A DNA stretch of 10,192 nucleotides from Methanobacteriota archaeon (GCA_002720055.1 PBGH01000009.1:79401-89592); one strand, 5' to 3'; shown: positions 1-6,590, numbered from the stretch's first letter. Translations and numbers: made by a program. The notes: generated by a model from the sequence alone, not told the origin.

Positions 1-645
1 GAGGCAATTGCTAGGAAGATAATGGAAAGAATTCCTGATCATGGTATTGATGCTGTAATTCCAGTACCCGATAGCGGTAGAATCGCAGCATTGGGGATTT
101 CTAGTGAGCTCGGCGTTCCGTATAGGGAGGGCTTCGTAAAGAATAGGTATATTGGTAGAACTTTCATTATGCCTGGCCAGAAAATTAGGAAAGATTCCGT
201 AAGAAAGAAACTCAATACTATAGAGGCGGAGTTTGCTGGTAAAACAGTCCTAATTGTTGACGACAGTGTTGTGAGGGGAAACACATCTAGGAGGATAGTA
301 AGGATGGCCAGAGACGCCGGCGCATCAAAAGTATTGTTCGCATCCTCTTCACCTCCGATTGTCCACCCGAATGTGTATGGGATAGATATGCCAGCAAGGG
401 AGGAATATGTCGCATTCGGAAAAAGTGTCGAACAAATCTCGCAAACAATTGGTGCTGATTGGATGATTTACCAAGAATTGGAGGATATGGTCGAGGCTTG
501 TCTGGGGGCCGGGGATGATAGGGTTGCTAACTTCGATTGTTCTTGCTTCGATGGCGTCTATGTCACTGGAACAGTCTCGGAAGAATATCTCCAGAGATTA
601 GGAAATTCAAGATCCGATTCCAGTAAAGAGAAGGCTTCAGTTTGA
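1..645 (+). CDS. purF: Amidophosphoribosyltransferase (PurF), C-terminal part, 5' end cut by window
   Basis: PurF makes phosphoribosylamine from PRPP and glutamine, the first committed step of purine synthesis in the cytoplasm. The reading frame is open from base 1, leaving 214 residues of a roughly 500-residue enzyme. The N-terminal glutaminase domain with its catalytic Cys is outside the window. What remains is the phosphoribosyltransferase domain. It contains VIPVPDSGR (about residues 19-27), GFVKNRYIGRTFI (44-56) and the PRPP loop VLIVDDSVVRGNTS (83-96), followed by HPNVYGIDMP (122-131) and a GVYVTG tail (185-190). The Bacillus-type enzyme has Cys iron-sulfur ligands in the HPC-YGID segment and a C-terminal CxxC. 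Here there is Asn at 124 and only CSC at 180-182, so no cluster is expected. From memory, wording and tail match the E. coli type closely. The 3' end overlaps the convergent etfA by 9 bp. Identity is very secure. Confidence 0.96.
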   Translation, partial: EAIARKIMERIPDHGIDAVIPVPDSGRIAALGISSELGVPYREGFVKNRYIGRTFIMPGQKIRKDSVRKKLNTIEAEFAGKTVLIVDDSVVRGNTSRRIVRMARDAGASKVLFASSSPPIVHPNVYGIDMPAREEYVAFGKSVEQISQTIGADWMIYQELEDMVEACLGAGDDRVANFDCSCFDGVYVTGTVSEEYLQRLGNSRSDSSKEKASV

Positions 646-1566
646 GATCAGATTCTCTAGCTCTGTCTTCAAGACGGGAAGGGCTTCTTCCCAAGTAGAT
701 ACAATTCCGTAGTCTGCAACGCCAAAGATGGGGGCCTCTGAATCCTTGTTAATGGCTAAAATATACTTACTAGTCCGCATTCCAGCTAGATGTTGAATGG
801 CGCCACTAATACCTACAGCTATGTACAGGCTTGGAGTTACAGTTTTTCCAGTTTGACCAACTTGCATTTCATGGGGTATCTCCTCCCAAGTATCCACTGC
901 CGCCCTACTCGCTCCAACAGCTGCACCAATAACATCGGCAATATCATTTAGTTCGGAGAAGTTAGACGGAGTGCCCATGCCCCTACCTCCTGATATGATG
1001 ATATCTGCTTCTGAAACATCTAGCCTTTCGCTTGCCTTAGCTAGGGCTTTCTTTACCACTACTGAGATATCCGATCCAGAATCAACAGTTGCCGAATCAG
1101 CATCCCCCCCTTCACCGGCAGCTTCGAATGAGTTTGCCCTGATTGTTAAAGCACAGGGGGTATTTATTTTCGTTTTTTCAATAGCCTTTCCAGAATATAT
1201 TGGCCTCGTAACAGTCAAACCATCACTAATATCGATAACATCTTGAACTACTGGTATATTCTTTAGGGCTGCAATAGAGGAGGCAAGCTCACGTCCTACA
1301 TGTGATGCGGAAGACATCAAGATATCGGAATCAACTAATTGGGCAAGCTCATGTGACCATGCTCTACAATCATAGGTTTCGAAGCAATCCCCTATAACGG
1401 AGACAACTCTACTAACGCCCTCCTTAGATGCAGCTTCTGAAGAACCAATTCCCCCAGGACAAAGAACTGTGATACTACCACCAAATTCGGAAGAAGCACC
1501 AATTAGTTGACTTGTCACCGGATGAAGGTCACCTTCACTGGACTCAGAAATAATTGTTACATCCAT
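637..1566 (-). CDS. etfA: Electron transfer flavoprotein alpha subunit (EtfA)
   Basis: EtfA holds the FAD of the soluble ETF heterodimer, which takes electrons from acyl-CoA dehydrogenases and passes them to the membrane quinone pool or another acceptor. The protein has 309 residues, a normal family length. The N-terminal alpha/beta domain covers about 1-185. The C-terminal FAD domain carries the hallmark series: GGRGMG (193-198), GASRAAVD (218-225), QVGQTGK (235-241), LYIAVGISGAIQH (247-259), AIN-D (271-275) and ADYG (284-287). All the usual FAD contacts appear present. The start at 1566 is well supported, since TAGGTGA lies 4 bp upstream. etfB ends 8 bp upstream, so the two are surely cotranscribed and probably translationally coupled. 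The stop codon lies inside the 3' end of purF on the other strand. Whether this ETF is canonical or bifurcating cannot be decided by eye, but the neighbouring acyl-CoA dehydrogenase favours a canonical role. Confidence 0.96.
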   Translation of the reverse strand: MDVTIISESSEGDLHPVTSQLIGASSEFGGSITVLCPGGIGSSEAASKEGVSRVVSVIGDCFETYDCRAWSHELAQLVDSDILMSSASHVGRELASSIAALKNIPVVQDVIDISDGLTVTRPIYSGKAIEKTKINTPCALTIRANSFEAAGEGGDADSATVDSGSDISVVVKKALAKASERLDVSEADIIISGGRGMGTPSNFSELNDIADVIGAAVGASRAAVDTWEEIPHEMQVGQTGKTVTPSLYIAVGISGAIQHLAGMRTSKYILAINKDSEAPIFGVADYGIVSTWEEALPVLKTELENLISN

Positions 1567-1570
1567 ATTT

Positions 1571-1577
1571 TCACCTA
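1571..1577 (-). promoter_or_regulatory. Ribosome binding site of etfA, overlapping the etfB stop
   Basis: Read on the minus strand, TAGGTGA sits 4 bp before the etfA ATG. Its first three bases are the etfB stop codon TAG. AGGTGA matches the archaeal Shine-Dalgarno core (GGAGGTGA). Ribosomes terminating on etfB would therefore stand exactly on the etfA start signal, which favours equal subunit production. Confidence 0.7.
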
Positions 1578-2333
1578 GATTACATTCGCTTCATCGCGCA
1601 ACTTTCCTACTACTTCAGGAACCGAAGCTGCACCTTGAAAAATTTGACCCGGAGACTTCTCTGGTGGAGAAGAATGAGCCTGTATCGTAACTCCAGATTC
1701 CCCGATCACTACTCCCAGATCGGAAGCAGACAAAACTTCTATCGGCTTCTTTTTAGCCATCATTATTCCCCTAACATTCGGCCTTCGTAATTCTGTTTCT
1801 CCCTTATCGAAAGTAAAAACACAAGGAGCCGAGACTTCTACTTCCTCGTTCCCGCTTATTCCTAGTCTCGATGCTAGGAAAGACTCTCCATTCTGAGAAA
1901 TTGTCGATACAGAACCAACACAGGAGAAACCTAACAGACTAGCTATTCCGGGACCAGTCGAGCCGCTGTTGGTATCAGCAGCCTGCTTCCCGCAAACTAC
2001 CACCTCAGATTTACTGTACTTTACAGCGGCAGAAAGAAGACTCTGAATTTGTATGCTGTCTAGTTTGTCATCCTCAACCATAATATGGATGAGCGAATCA
2101 GCCCCGACGGCCGCGGCATCCGTCAGAACCTTCGAAGATTCGGCCTTACCACAAGTAATGGCCACTATCTCTCCATATCCGGATTCCCTCAATTGAATCG
2201 CACACTCCAGGGCATATTCGTCATAAGGACTTGTTGCCCACTTGCCAATTGATGCCTCGTCTACTCTATCACCAGATACAGTGATTTTTGCCGTAGTATC
2301 AGGGACAAGCTTCAGTAGAACCGCCACTCCCAT
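1575..2333 (-). CDS. etfB: Electron transfer flavoprotein beta subunit (EtfB)
   Basis: EtfB pairs with EtfA, binds AMP structurally and carries the loop that recognises partner dehydrogenases. From the ATG at 2333 it has 252 residues, the usual length. The N-terminus MGVAVLLKLVPDT matches the family's opening, in which a strand leads into a (K/R)xVPD motif. VCGKQAAD (113-120) with a GSTGPGIA stretch (124-131) is the nucleotide-binding region. EEVEVSAPCVFTF (163-175) matches the ETF-beta signature. RRPNVRGIMMAKKKP (183-197) and the ending LRDEANVI are also typical. The frame stays open upstream to an ATG at 2345 and a TTG at 2360, but those extra residues fall outside the family alignment. No good Shine-Dalgarno precedes any of these starts, so the start is the uncertain part. 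It lies 62 bp after the acyl-CoA dehydrogenase gene and 8 bp before etfA. Confidence 0.95.
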   Translation of the reverse strand: MGVAVLLKLVPDTTAKITVSGDRVDEASIGKWATSPYDEYALECAIQLRESGYGEIVAITCGKAESSKVLTDAAAVGADSLIHIMVEDDKLDSIQIQSLLSAAVKYSKSEVVVCGKQAADTNSGSTGPGIASLLGFSCVGSVSTISQNGESFLASRLGISGNEEVEVSAPCVFTFDKGETELRRPNVRGIMMAKKKPIEVLSASDLGVVIGESGVTIQAHSSPPEKSPGQIFQGAASVPEVVGKLRDEANVI

Positions 2334-2395
2334 TTCAGTACCCATAACGATGCGTCGCAAGAGGCCATTTCAATATTGGGTCGAAGCAATCTGGT

Positions 2396-3568
2396 CTAAG
2401 ACTCTCTGGTGAAAGACTGTATCCCAGTGATATGCCTCCCTAGAATCAAGTTGTGAATATCATGAGTCCCCTCATAAGTCTTCACTGATTCTAGATTTGC
2501 CATGTGCCTCATTACCGGGTACTCATCCAGAATTCCATTAGCACCATGAATCTCCCTTGACATCCTTGCTATTTCCAAAGCCATGTCTACGTTATTCATT
2601 TTAGCAAGAGAGATTTGCTCAGGTATCCAACTACCGTCATCCTTCTTTTTACCCATGTGATATGCTAGCAGCTGTCCCTTTGTTATCTCCCTGAGCATCC
2701 AAGATAGTTTGTTCTGAACTAGCTGAAATGACGCAATTGGATGGCCAAATTGAATCCTACTTAGTGAATACTCTCTGGCCGAATTGAAGCATGACTGAGC
2801 CGATCCAACCGCTCCCCATGAAATTCCGTATCTAGCATTGTTCAGACAGCTGAAAGGACCTCTCAATCCCTTGACGCCAGGAAGAATGCGATCCTTTGGA
2901 ATTTCACAGTCCTGGAAAACAAGTTCGCTCGTCACGCTCGCCTTGAGGGAATGCTTTCCCTTCATTTCAGGAGCGCTGAAGCCAATATCTCCCTTCTCAA
3001 CAATGAATCCCCTTATGACGCCATCAAGCTTTGCCCACACAACAGCCAAATCAGCATTTGAACCGTTGGTTATCCACATCTTAGCACCATTCAAGATGAA
3101 ACTATCTCCCGAATCTTCGGCTCTAGTAATCATATCTCCCGGATTTGATCCATAGTCAGGCTCTGTTAGGCCAAAACATCCAACTAACTCACCTTTGGCC
3201 ATCTTGGGGAGATACTTCTCCTTCTGCTCCTCACTTCCGAAATCCCAAATTGGATACATTGCAAGCGATCCCTGAACGCTAGCGAAGGACCTTACTCCAC
3301 TGTCTCCACGTTCTAATTCTTGGCATATCAAGCCATAAGCAATGTATGAAAGTCCGGGACATCCGTATCCCTTAAGTGGGGCACCAAGAATTCCCATTTC
3401 TCCAATTTCAACTCGCCATTCATCAGGAAATACCCCTTCTCTGCAAGCCTCTTCTATGTTAGGAATTACCCTGTCTTCAACCCAATCCCTTACCATATCT
3501 CTGACCATTCGTTCTTCGTCAGTCAGGAGTGAATCAATATCGTAGAAATCCAATGCTTCGTATGCCAT
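2396..3568 (-). CDS. Acyl-CoA dehydrogenase, glutaryl-CoA dehydrogenase type
   Basis: This FAD enzyme probably oxidises, and may decarboxylate, glutaryl-CoA to crotonyl-CoA in lysine/tryptophan breakdown, passing electrons to ETF. From the ATG at 3568 it has 390 residues, the family length. Visible features are the FAD/substrate segment GCFGLTEPDYGSNPGDM (130-146), WITN (165-168), NNARYGISWGAVGSA (243-257), RIQFGHPIA (271-279) and the catalytic segment TYEGTHDIHNLILGR (364-378) with Glu366. Residues that bind the glutaryl carboxylate in human GCDH (Glu87, Arg94, Ser98) line up with Glu86, Arg93 and Ser97. The whole C-terminus reads like GCDH rather than short- or medium-chain enzymes. A non-decarboxylating glutaryl-CoA dehydrogenase or another dicarboxyl-CoA dehydrogenase remains possible. 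An in-frame ATG at 3592 would add 8 residues, but only the 3568 start has a Shine-Dalgarno sequence. EtfB and EtfA follow on the same strand, supplying the electron acceptor. Confidence 0.88.
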   Translation of the reverse strand: MAYEALDFYDIDSLLTDEERMVRDMVRDWVEDRVIPNIEEACREGVFPDEWRVEIGEMGILGAPLKGYGCPGLSYIAYGLICQELERGDSGVRSFASVQGSLAMYPIWDFGSEEQKEKYLPKMAKGELVGCFGLTEPDYGSNPGDMITRAEDSGDSFILNGAKMWITNGSNADLAVVWAKLDGVIRGFIVEKGDIGFSAPEMKGKHSLKASVTSELVFQDCEIPKDRILPGVKGLRGPFSCLNNARYGISWGAVGSAQSCFNSAREYSLSRIQFGHPIASFQLVQNKLSWMLREITKGQLLAYHMGKKKDDGSWIPEQISLAKMNNVDMALEIARMSREIHGANGILDEYPVMRHMANLESVKTYEGTHDIHNLILGRHITGIQSFTRES

Positions 3569-3572
3569 GCTC

Positions 3573-3579
3573 TCACTCC
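3573..3579 (-). promoter_or_regulatory. Ribosome binding site deciding the start of the GCDH-type gene
   Basis: On the minus strand GGAGTGA lies 4 bp before the ATG at 3568, the same spacing as at etfA. It sits inside the reading frame that begins at the ATG at 3592, which itself has no such signal. It therefore favours the shorter protein, which begins with MAYEALDF. Confidence 0.5.
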
Positions 3580-3605
3580 ACTCGCGAGGCATTTCACTGA
3601 TGAAT

Positions 3606-4838
3606 CTATGCTCGGCCTTTCTTCCGATTTTTTCTTCGGAGCTCTCTTTCTGCCCTCTTTCTCTCTTCTTCGCTACCGATCTTTATGCTCACCCATCTGC
3701 TAAGATTTGTGGATGAACTTGCGATCATGCTTATTACAAACAAAGATGCTCCACCAATTACGATAATCCCGATCCATACTTCGATTATTTCGATACTTCC
3801 TTCTTCTGACAAGGCTGAATAGGATATTAGAGATCCTTGACTTGTAACTATCCATCCTCCATAGTCCCCGCTACTCCAGGTGAAAACAATCCTCTCCCCA
3901 GAAAGCTCGACATCCGTACCTGCAATGTCATGATTGTCTAGCCAGGGAAAAGACATCCTCATCAGGGAGTCATGCTCAATTAGAGCGAAGGGAGCCACAG
4001 AAATTAGTGATCGCCCAGAGTCTAACTTCTCGATTCCGGTCATAGTCCCGGCAACTCCTTGCAATTGGACTATATCGTTGTCAAAAATTCTAGATTCAGC
4101 AGGATCTTCCTGATCGATTGAAATTACTGCTATCGTGAGATCACTAGAAACAGCCACGCATTCCAGTGGTGTTCCATCATGGCAAACTACATCCAACCAC
4201 GGATATCCATGACCTCCTATCCAATTGATCACATGATTTTGGTCTATCACTCCTATTCCACCTAGGCCTGAAGAAATAATGCAGACGTTATGGCCCCTGA
4301 GACACGAAATTGAATTCACGTCAGTAAAGCCCCTATCTTCCAATTCAAAGACTTCTAGACCCCCATCACCTAATCCCCTTACTCTCCACAACCATCCACC
4401 TTCACCACCAACATATGCCCAACTACCGTCTCCATTCCATGAAACCGCTCTAAGTTCAGTTTCTCCGAAGAAAGCCTCCCCTCCAGCGTCCTCGACAAAC
4501 ATTGAATCAACTGTTAATCGCAAAATCGTACCTCCTTCCCCTACAATCAGTGCGCTTTCTCCCCCTGGATGAAATGCCGAATCCAGAAGGGTTTCATTAC
4601 CAGACCAGTAGACTTCCGAGAAGTTTTCTGGTGCCATTGTATCAACTACAAATATCGCAGATTCCGATCCGTGCAAAACTACAATTCCACCATCAGGAGA
4701 AATTGATGACCCCTCAAGCCCTAGATCTTCACCCTTCAAAGAGAAACCCTCATCTATTTTTACAGCGGAGAGTGCAGAAACCAAAGTCGAAGTAACCATG
4801 ATGACAACTATTGAGATAACCATTGAAGGGGCTTTCAT
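3606..4838 (-). CDS. Membrane-anchored extracellular beta-propeller-like protein, function unknown
   Basis: I do not recognise a named family. The 410-residue protein has an N-terminal hydrophobic signal segment (about 6-23), a long beta-rich region (27-345) and one strong membrane helix (about 351-373). It ends in a highly charged tail rich in Glu, Arg and Lys (390-410). This predicts secretion of the body and anchoring with a basic cytoplasmic tail. The body contains WD40/NHL-like repeats: SSISPDGGIVVLHG (44-57), SAFHPGGESALIVGEGGTI (87-105), AVSWNGDGSWAYVGGEGGWLW (131-151, last WR) and similar weaker blades later. The only cysteines are two close pairs, Cys179/Cys186 and Cys219/Cys227, placed as if to form disulfides across hairpins outside the cell. 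The gene lies 13 bp before the next gene in frame order, so it leads the GCDH-etfBA unit. Whether this is a functional link is unknown. The start at 4838 has only a weak AGGA before it; an ATG at 4823 is an alternative. Confidence 0.75.
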   Translation of the reverse strand: MKAPSMVISIVVIMVTSTLVSALSAVKIDEGFSLKGEDLGLEGSSISPDGGIVVLHGSESAIFVVDTMAPENFSEVYWSGNETLLDSAFHPGGESALIVGEGGTILRLTVDSMFVEDAGGEAFFGETELRAVSWNGDGSWAYVGGEGGWLWRVRGLGDGGLEVFELEDRGFTDVNSISCLRGHNVCIISSGLGGIGVIDQNHVINWIGGHGYPWLDVVCHDGTPLECVAVSSDLTIAVISIDQEDPAESRIFDNDIVQLQGVAGTMTGIEKLDSGRSLISVAPFALIEHDSLMRMSFPWLDNHDIAGTDVELSGERIVFTWSSGDYGGWIVTSQGSLISYSALSEEGSIEIIEVWIGIIVIGGASLFVISMIASSSTNLSRWVSIKIGSEEERKRAERELRRKNRKKGRA

Positions 4839-4933
4839 ATCCTATTCGGACAGTATTCGACTGTTTAGCCTTGTACCACAGAGCATCCATCCTAGAGACA
4901 GGATTGAAGTGGGTGTCTTGATTCGGAGGGGTA
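4839..4933. promoter_or_regulatory. Divergent promoter region with repeats
   Basis: These 95 bp separate the divergent starts of the propeller-like protein gene and the 170-residue protein gene, so promoters for both must lie here or just inside the genes. Next to the minus-strand gene is an inverted repeat, ACAGT-ATTCG-ACTGT (4850-4864). The hexamer TATTCG occurs at 4843 and 4854, 11 bp or one helical turn apart. These could be an operator. I see no convincing TATA box for either direction. Confidence 0.4.
4925..4931 (+). promoter_or_regulatory. Ribosome binding site of the 170-residue protein gene
   Basis: GGAGGGG ends 2 bp before the ATG at 4934. It is the strongest Shine-Dalgarno in the window and fixes this start, and it also argues that this short unrecognised gene is real and well translated. 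Confidence 0.6.
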
Positions 4934-5446
4934 ATGGAGAGATTCGACGTTAAAAGAGGACTAATCAAGGAAGTGGATGGAATTGGGGGGCTACCAACAC
5001 TAGCGTCTGAATACTTTGACAAAGTGGAACAGACATCTGAAAATTCATTCAGCGGTTCACACGGGGTAATGGAGTCTATCGAGGCACGGTATGAGAATGG
5101 TGCACTCATCGTCGATGTTACCAACGTCCCTCCGGATTTCGATAATCCCGAGTCTATGAAATCCGCTATGGATGATAGGAAGAGGTGGACAACATTCCTG
5201 GACAAAGCCACAGGGTACAACTCCAAGCAGCGAGGGGATAAGGCGAAAGAATGGGCAAAGAAGGCTTCGAAGGCAAAATCTGCAATTTCATCCGCACGTC
5301 ATTTCATGGAAATGTCCGATAGCTTAACTGAGGATCAGAAGGATTCTGCGTCCTCTTTGATCAGGGAGATAGAAGAGCTTCTGGAAGAAAATGACAACAC
5401 AAAGGCTGCAGGTAAGGCCGAGAAGCTGAATAAATTGTTTAGTTAG
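4934..5446 (+). CDS. Conserved-looking small protein of unknown function, upstream of tyrS
   Basis: This protein has 170 residues, is probably cytoplasmic, and has no signal peptide, membrane segment or cysteine. The first 75 residues look alpha/beta: RFDVKRG near the start, a middle segment HGVMESIEARYENGALIVDVT (within 43-63) and an acidic turn PPDFDNPES. Next comes a helical stretch with RKRWTTFLDKATGYNSKQR (82-100). The last 70 residues are strongly helical and charged, with a Lys/Ala-rich part (101-122) and a Glu-rich amphipathic helix (143-153), consistent with a coiled coil or helical hairpin. The N-terminal half faintly recalls a small archaeal domain of unknown function (perhaps DUF5611), but I cannot confirm that. 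The strong Shine-Dalgarno and the tight junction with tyrS (9 bp to the chosen ATG) support a real gene in one operon. Its proximity suggests, without proving, a translation- or RNA-related role. Confidence 0.75.
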   Translation: MERFDVKRGLIKEVDGIGGLPTLASEYFDKVEQTSENSFSGSHGVMESIEARYENGALIVDVTNVPPDFDNPESMKSAMDDRKRWTTFLDKATGYNSKQRGDKAKEWAKKASKAKSAISSARHFMEMSDSLTEDQKDSASSLIREIEELLEENDNTKAAGKAEKLNKLFS

Positions 5447-5449
5447 GTG
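5444..5449 (+). promoter_or_regulatory. Ribosome binding site of tyrS, overlapping the upstream stop
   Basis: TAGGTG begins with the TAG stop of the upstream gene and lies 6 bp before the ATG at 5456. It is the same hexamer used at the etfB/etfA junction. It favours the ATG at 5456 over the in-frame GTG at 5447, which is itself part of this site. Confidence 0.55.
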
Positions 5450-5455
5450 TTTCTG

Positions 5456-6574
5456 ATGCCCGAGGAAAACTCTCCATCAGAGATTCCCGAAAATATTCAA
5501 AAAAAGATCGACAGAATGTTCGAAGGCTGTGAGGAAGTAATCGGAATAGAACATATTTCTTCTGCGATTTCAGAGGGAAAAAGCCACTCTGGAGATGATC
5601 AGATTGTTGCATACATAGGTCTGGAGCCGAGCGGGAAGGCGCATTTGGGATACTCGATTCTTGCAGATACAATTAGAAATTTATTGGATGAGGACGCTAA
5701 TGTAATTATTCTCTTAGCAGATTGGCATGCTTGGGTTAATGACAAATTCAACAGGGATATGGAAAGTATTTCCTTGGCTGGAGAATACCTCTCCGAAGTA
5801 TTTAGGGCGCTTCTGCGGAATCCTCCCGAAGGAACAGGTCCCGGCCAACTCAGATTCATTCGGGCTTCCGAGATTATGGACTCGGGGAAATACTGGGAAA
5901 GGGTACTAAGGTGTTCAAAGAACATGAGTCTTTCCAGAGTTAGAAGGACATTCAGTATTATGGGTAGGGATGAGGATTCTTCAGATCACGATCTAGCAGC
6001 ATTCTATTATCCAGCTCTTCAGGCTGCAGATGTATTCGAACTACAAGTAGATATTGCATTTGGCGGTATGGACCAAAGAAAAGCGCACATGTATATGCGA
6101 GAGGTCGCAGACAAGTATGGATGGACGAAGGCAACATGTATACACACTCCAATGATGTCTGGATTGAAAGGCCCGGGAGGAAGGATGGAGTCATTCGATC
6201 ATAAAATGTCCAAATCTGATCCTGGAAATGCGATCTTGTTAGACGATACTTCAGATTCGATTAAGAAAAAGATCCAAAAATCATTCCTCGAGGTGGGAAA
6301 TCCCAACTCTCCAGTGTTCGAGATAGCGAGGTATGTGATCCTACCAAAGCTCGGATCCATTAGGGTAAATCCCAATCCCAAATATGGGAAACCTTCGGAG
6401 TGGTTCGAAATAGAAAGTTTCGTCAGTGCTGTTTCTGATGGCCAAATTCACCCCTTGGACGCAAAGATAGCTATAGCCGAGGAACTTTCAGAAGTCTTAT
6501 CTGAGGTGTCTGGTATTCTCTCTGAGAAATCACACCTATTGGATCAAATGAATAAATTAGCCGGCCAAAGTTAG
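5456..6574 (+). CDS. tyrS: Tyrosyl-tRNA synthetase, archaeal/eukaryotic type
   Basis: This class I synthetase charges tRNA-Tyr with tyrosine. From the ATG at 5456 it has 372 residues, longer than the roughly 306 of the Methanocaldococcus enzyme. The HIGH-type motif is HLGY (63-66) within GLEPSGKAHLGY, and the second signature is KMSKS (250-254). Tyrosine-pocket residues of the M. jannaschii enzyme are all conserved: Tyr32 corresponds to Tyr53, and Tyr151, Gln155 and Asp158 correspond to Tyr185, Gln189 and Asp192 in YYPALQAAD. This rules out the related tryptophanyl enzyme despite a KMSKSDP sequence that resembles it. GGMDQRKAHM (203-212) is typical. Differences from M. jannaschii are an N-terminal extension of about 20 residues, an enlarged loop at 238-248 before KMSKS, and no visible GGD anticodon-recognition motif near 311-315. 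It follows the 170-residue gene in one operon, and an 80 bp gap separates it from the next gene. Confidence 0.94.
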   Translation: MPEENSPSEIPENIQKKIDRMFEGCEEVIGIEHISSAISEGKSHSGDDQIVAYIGLEPSGKAHLGYSILADTIRNLLDEDANVIILLADWHAWVNDKFNRDMESISLAGEYLSEVFRALLRNPPEGTGPGQLRFIRASEIMDSGKYWERVLRCSKNMSLSRVRRTFSIMGRDEDSSDHDLAAFYYPALQAADVFELQVDIAFGGMDQRKAHMYMREVADKYGWTKATCIHTPMMSGLKGPGGRMESFDHKMSKSDPGNAILLDDTSDSIKKKIQKSFLEVGNPNSPVFEIARYVILPKLGSIRVNPNPKYGKPSEWFEIESFVSAVSDGQIHPLDAKIAIAEELSEVLSEVSGILSEKSHLLDQMNKLAGQS

Positions 6575-6590
6575 AATTCAGATTAAACTA

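Noticed and set aside
637..2333. FixAB-type (nitrogen-fixation or bifurcating) ETF
   Set aside because: No FixC/FixX or nitrogen-fixation gene is nearby, and the adjacent glutaryl-CoA dehydrogenase-type gene explains a canonical ETF. The distinction still needs an alignment.
4750..5226. 158-codon open frame on the minus strand across the divergent promoter
   Set aside because: It overlaps the signal-peptide end of one gene and two thirds of the 170-residue gene, has no Shine-Dalgarno, and its translation looks like an antisense shadow rich in Ser/Pro.
5456..6574. Tryptophanyl-tRNA synthetase
   Set aside because: KMSKSDPGNAI resembles TrpRS, but the tyrosine-binding set Tyr53, Tyr185, Gln189 and Asp192 with archaeal TyrRS spacing decides for TyrRS.
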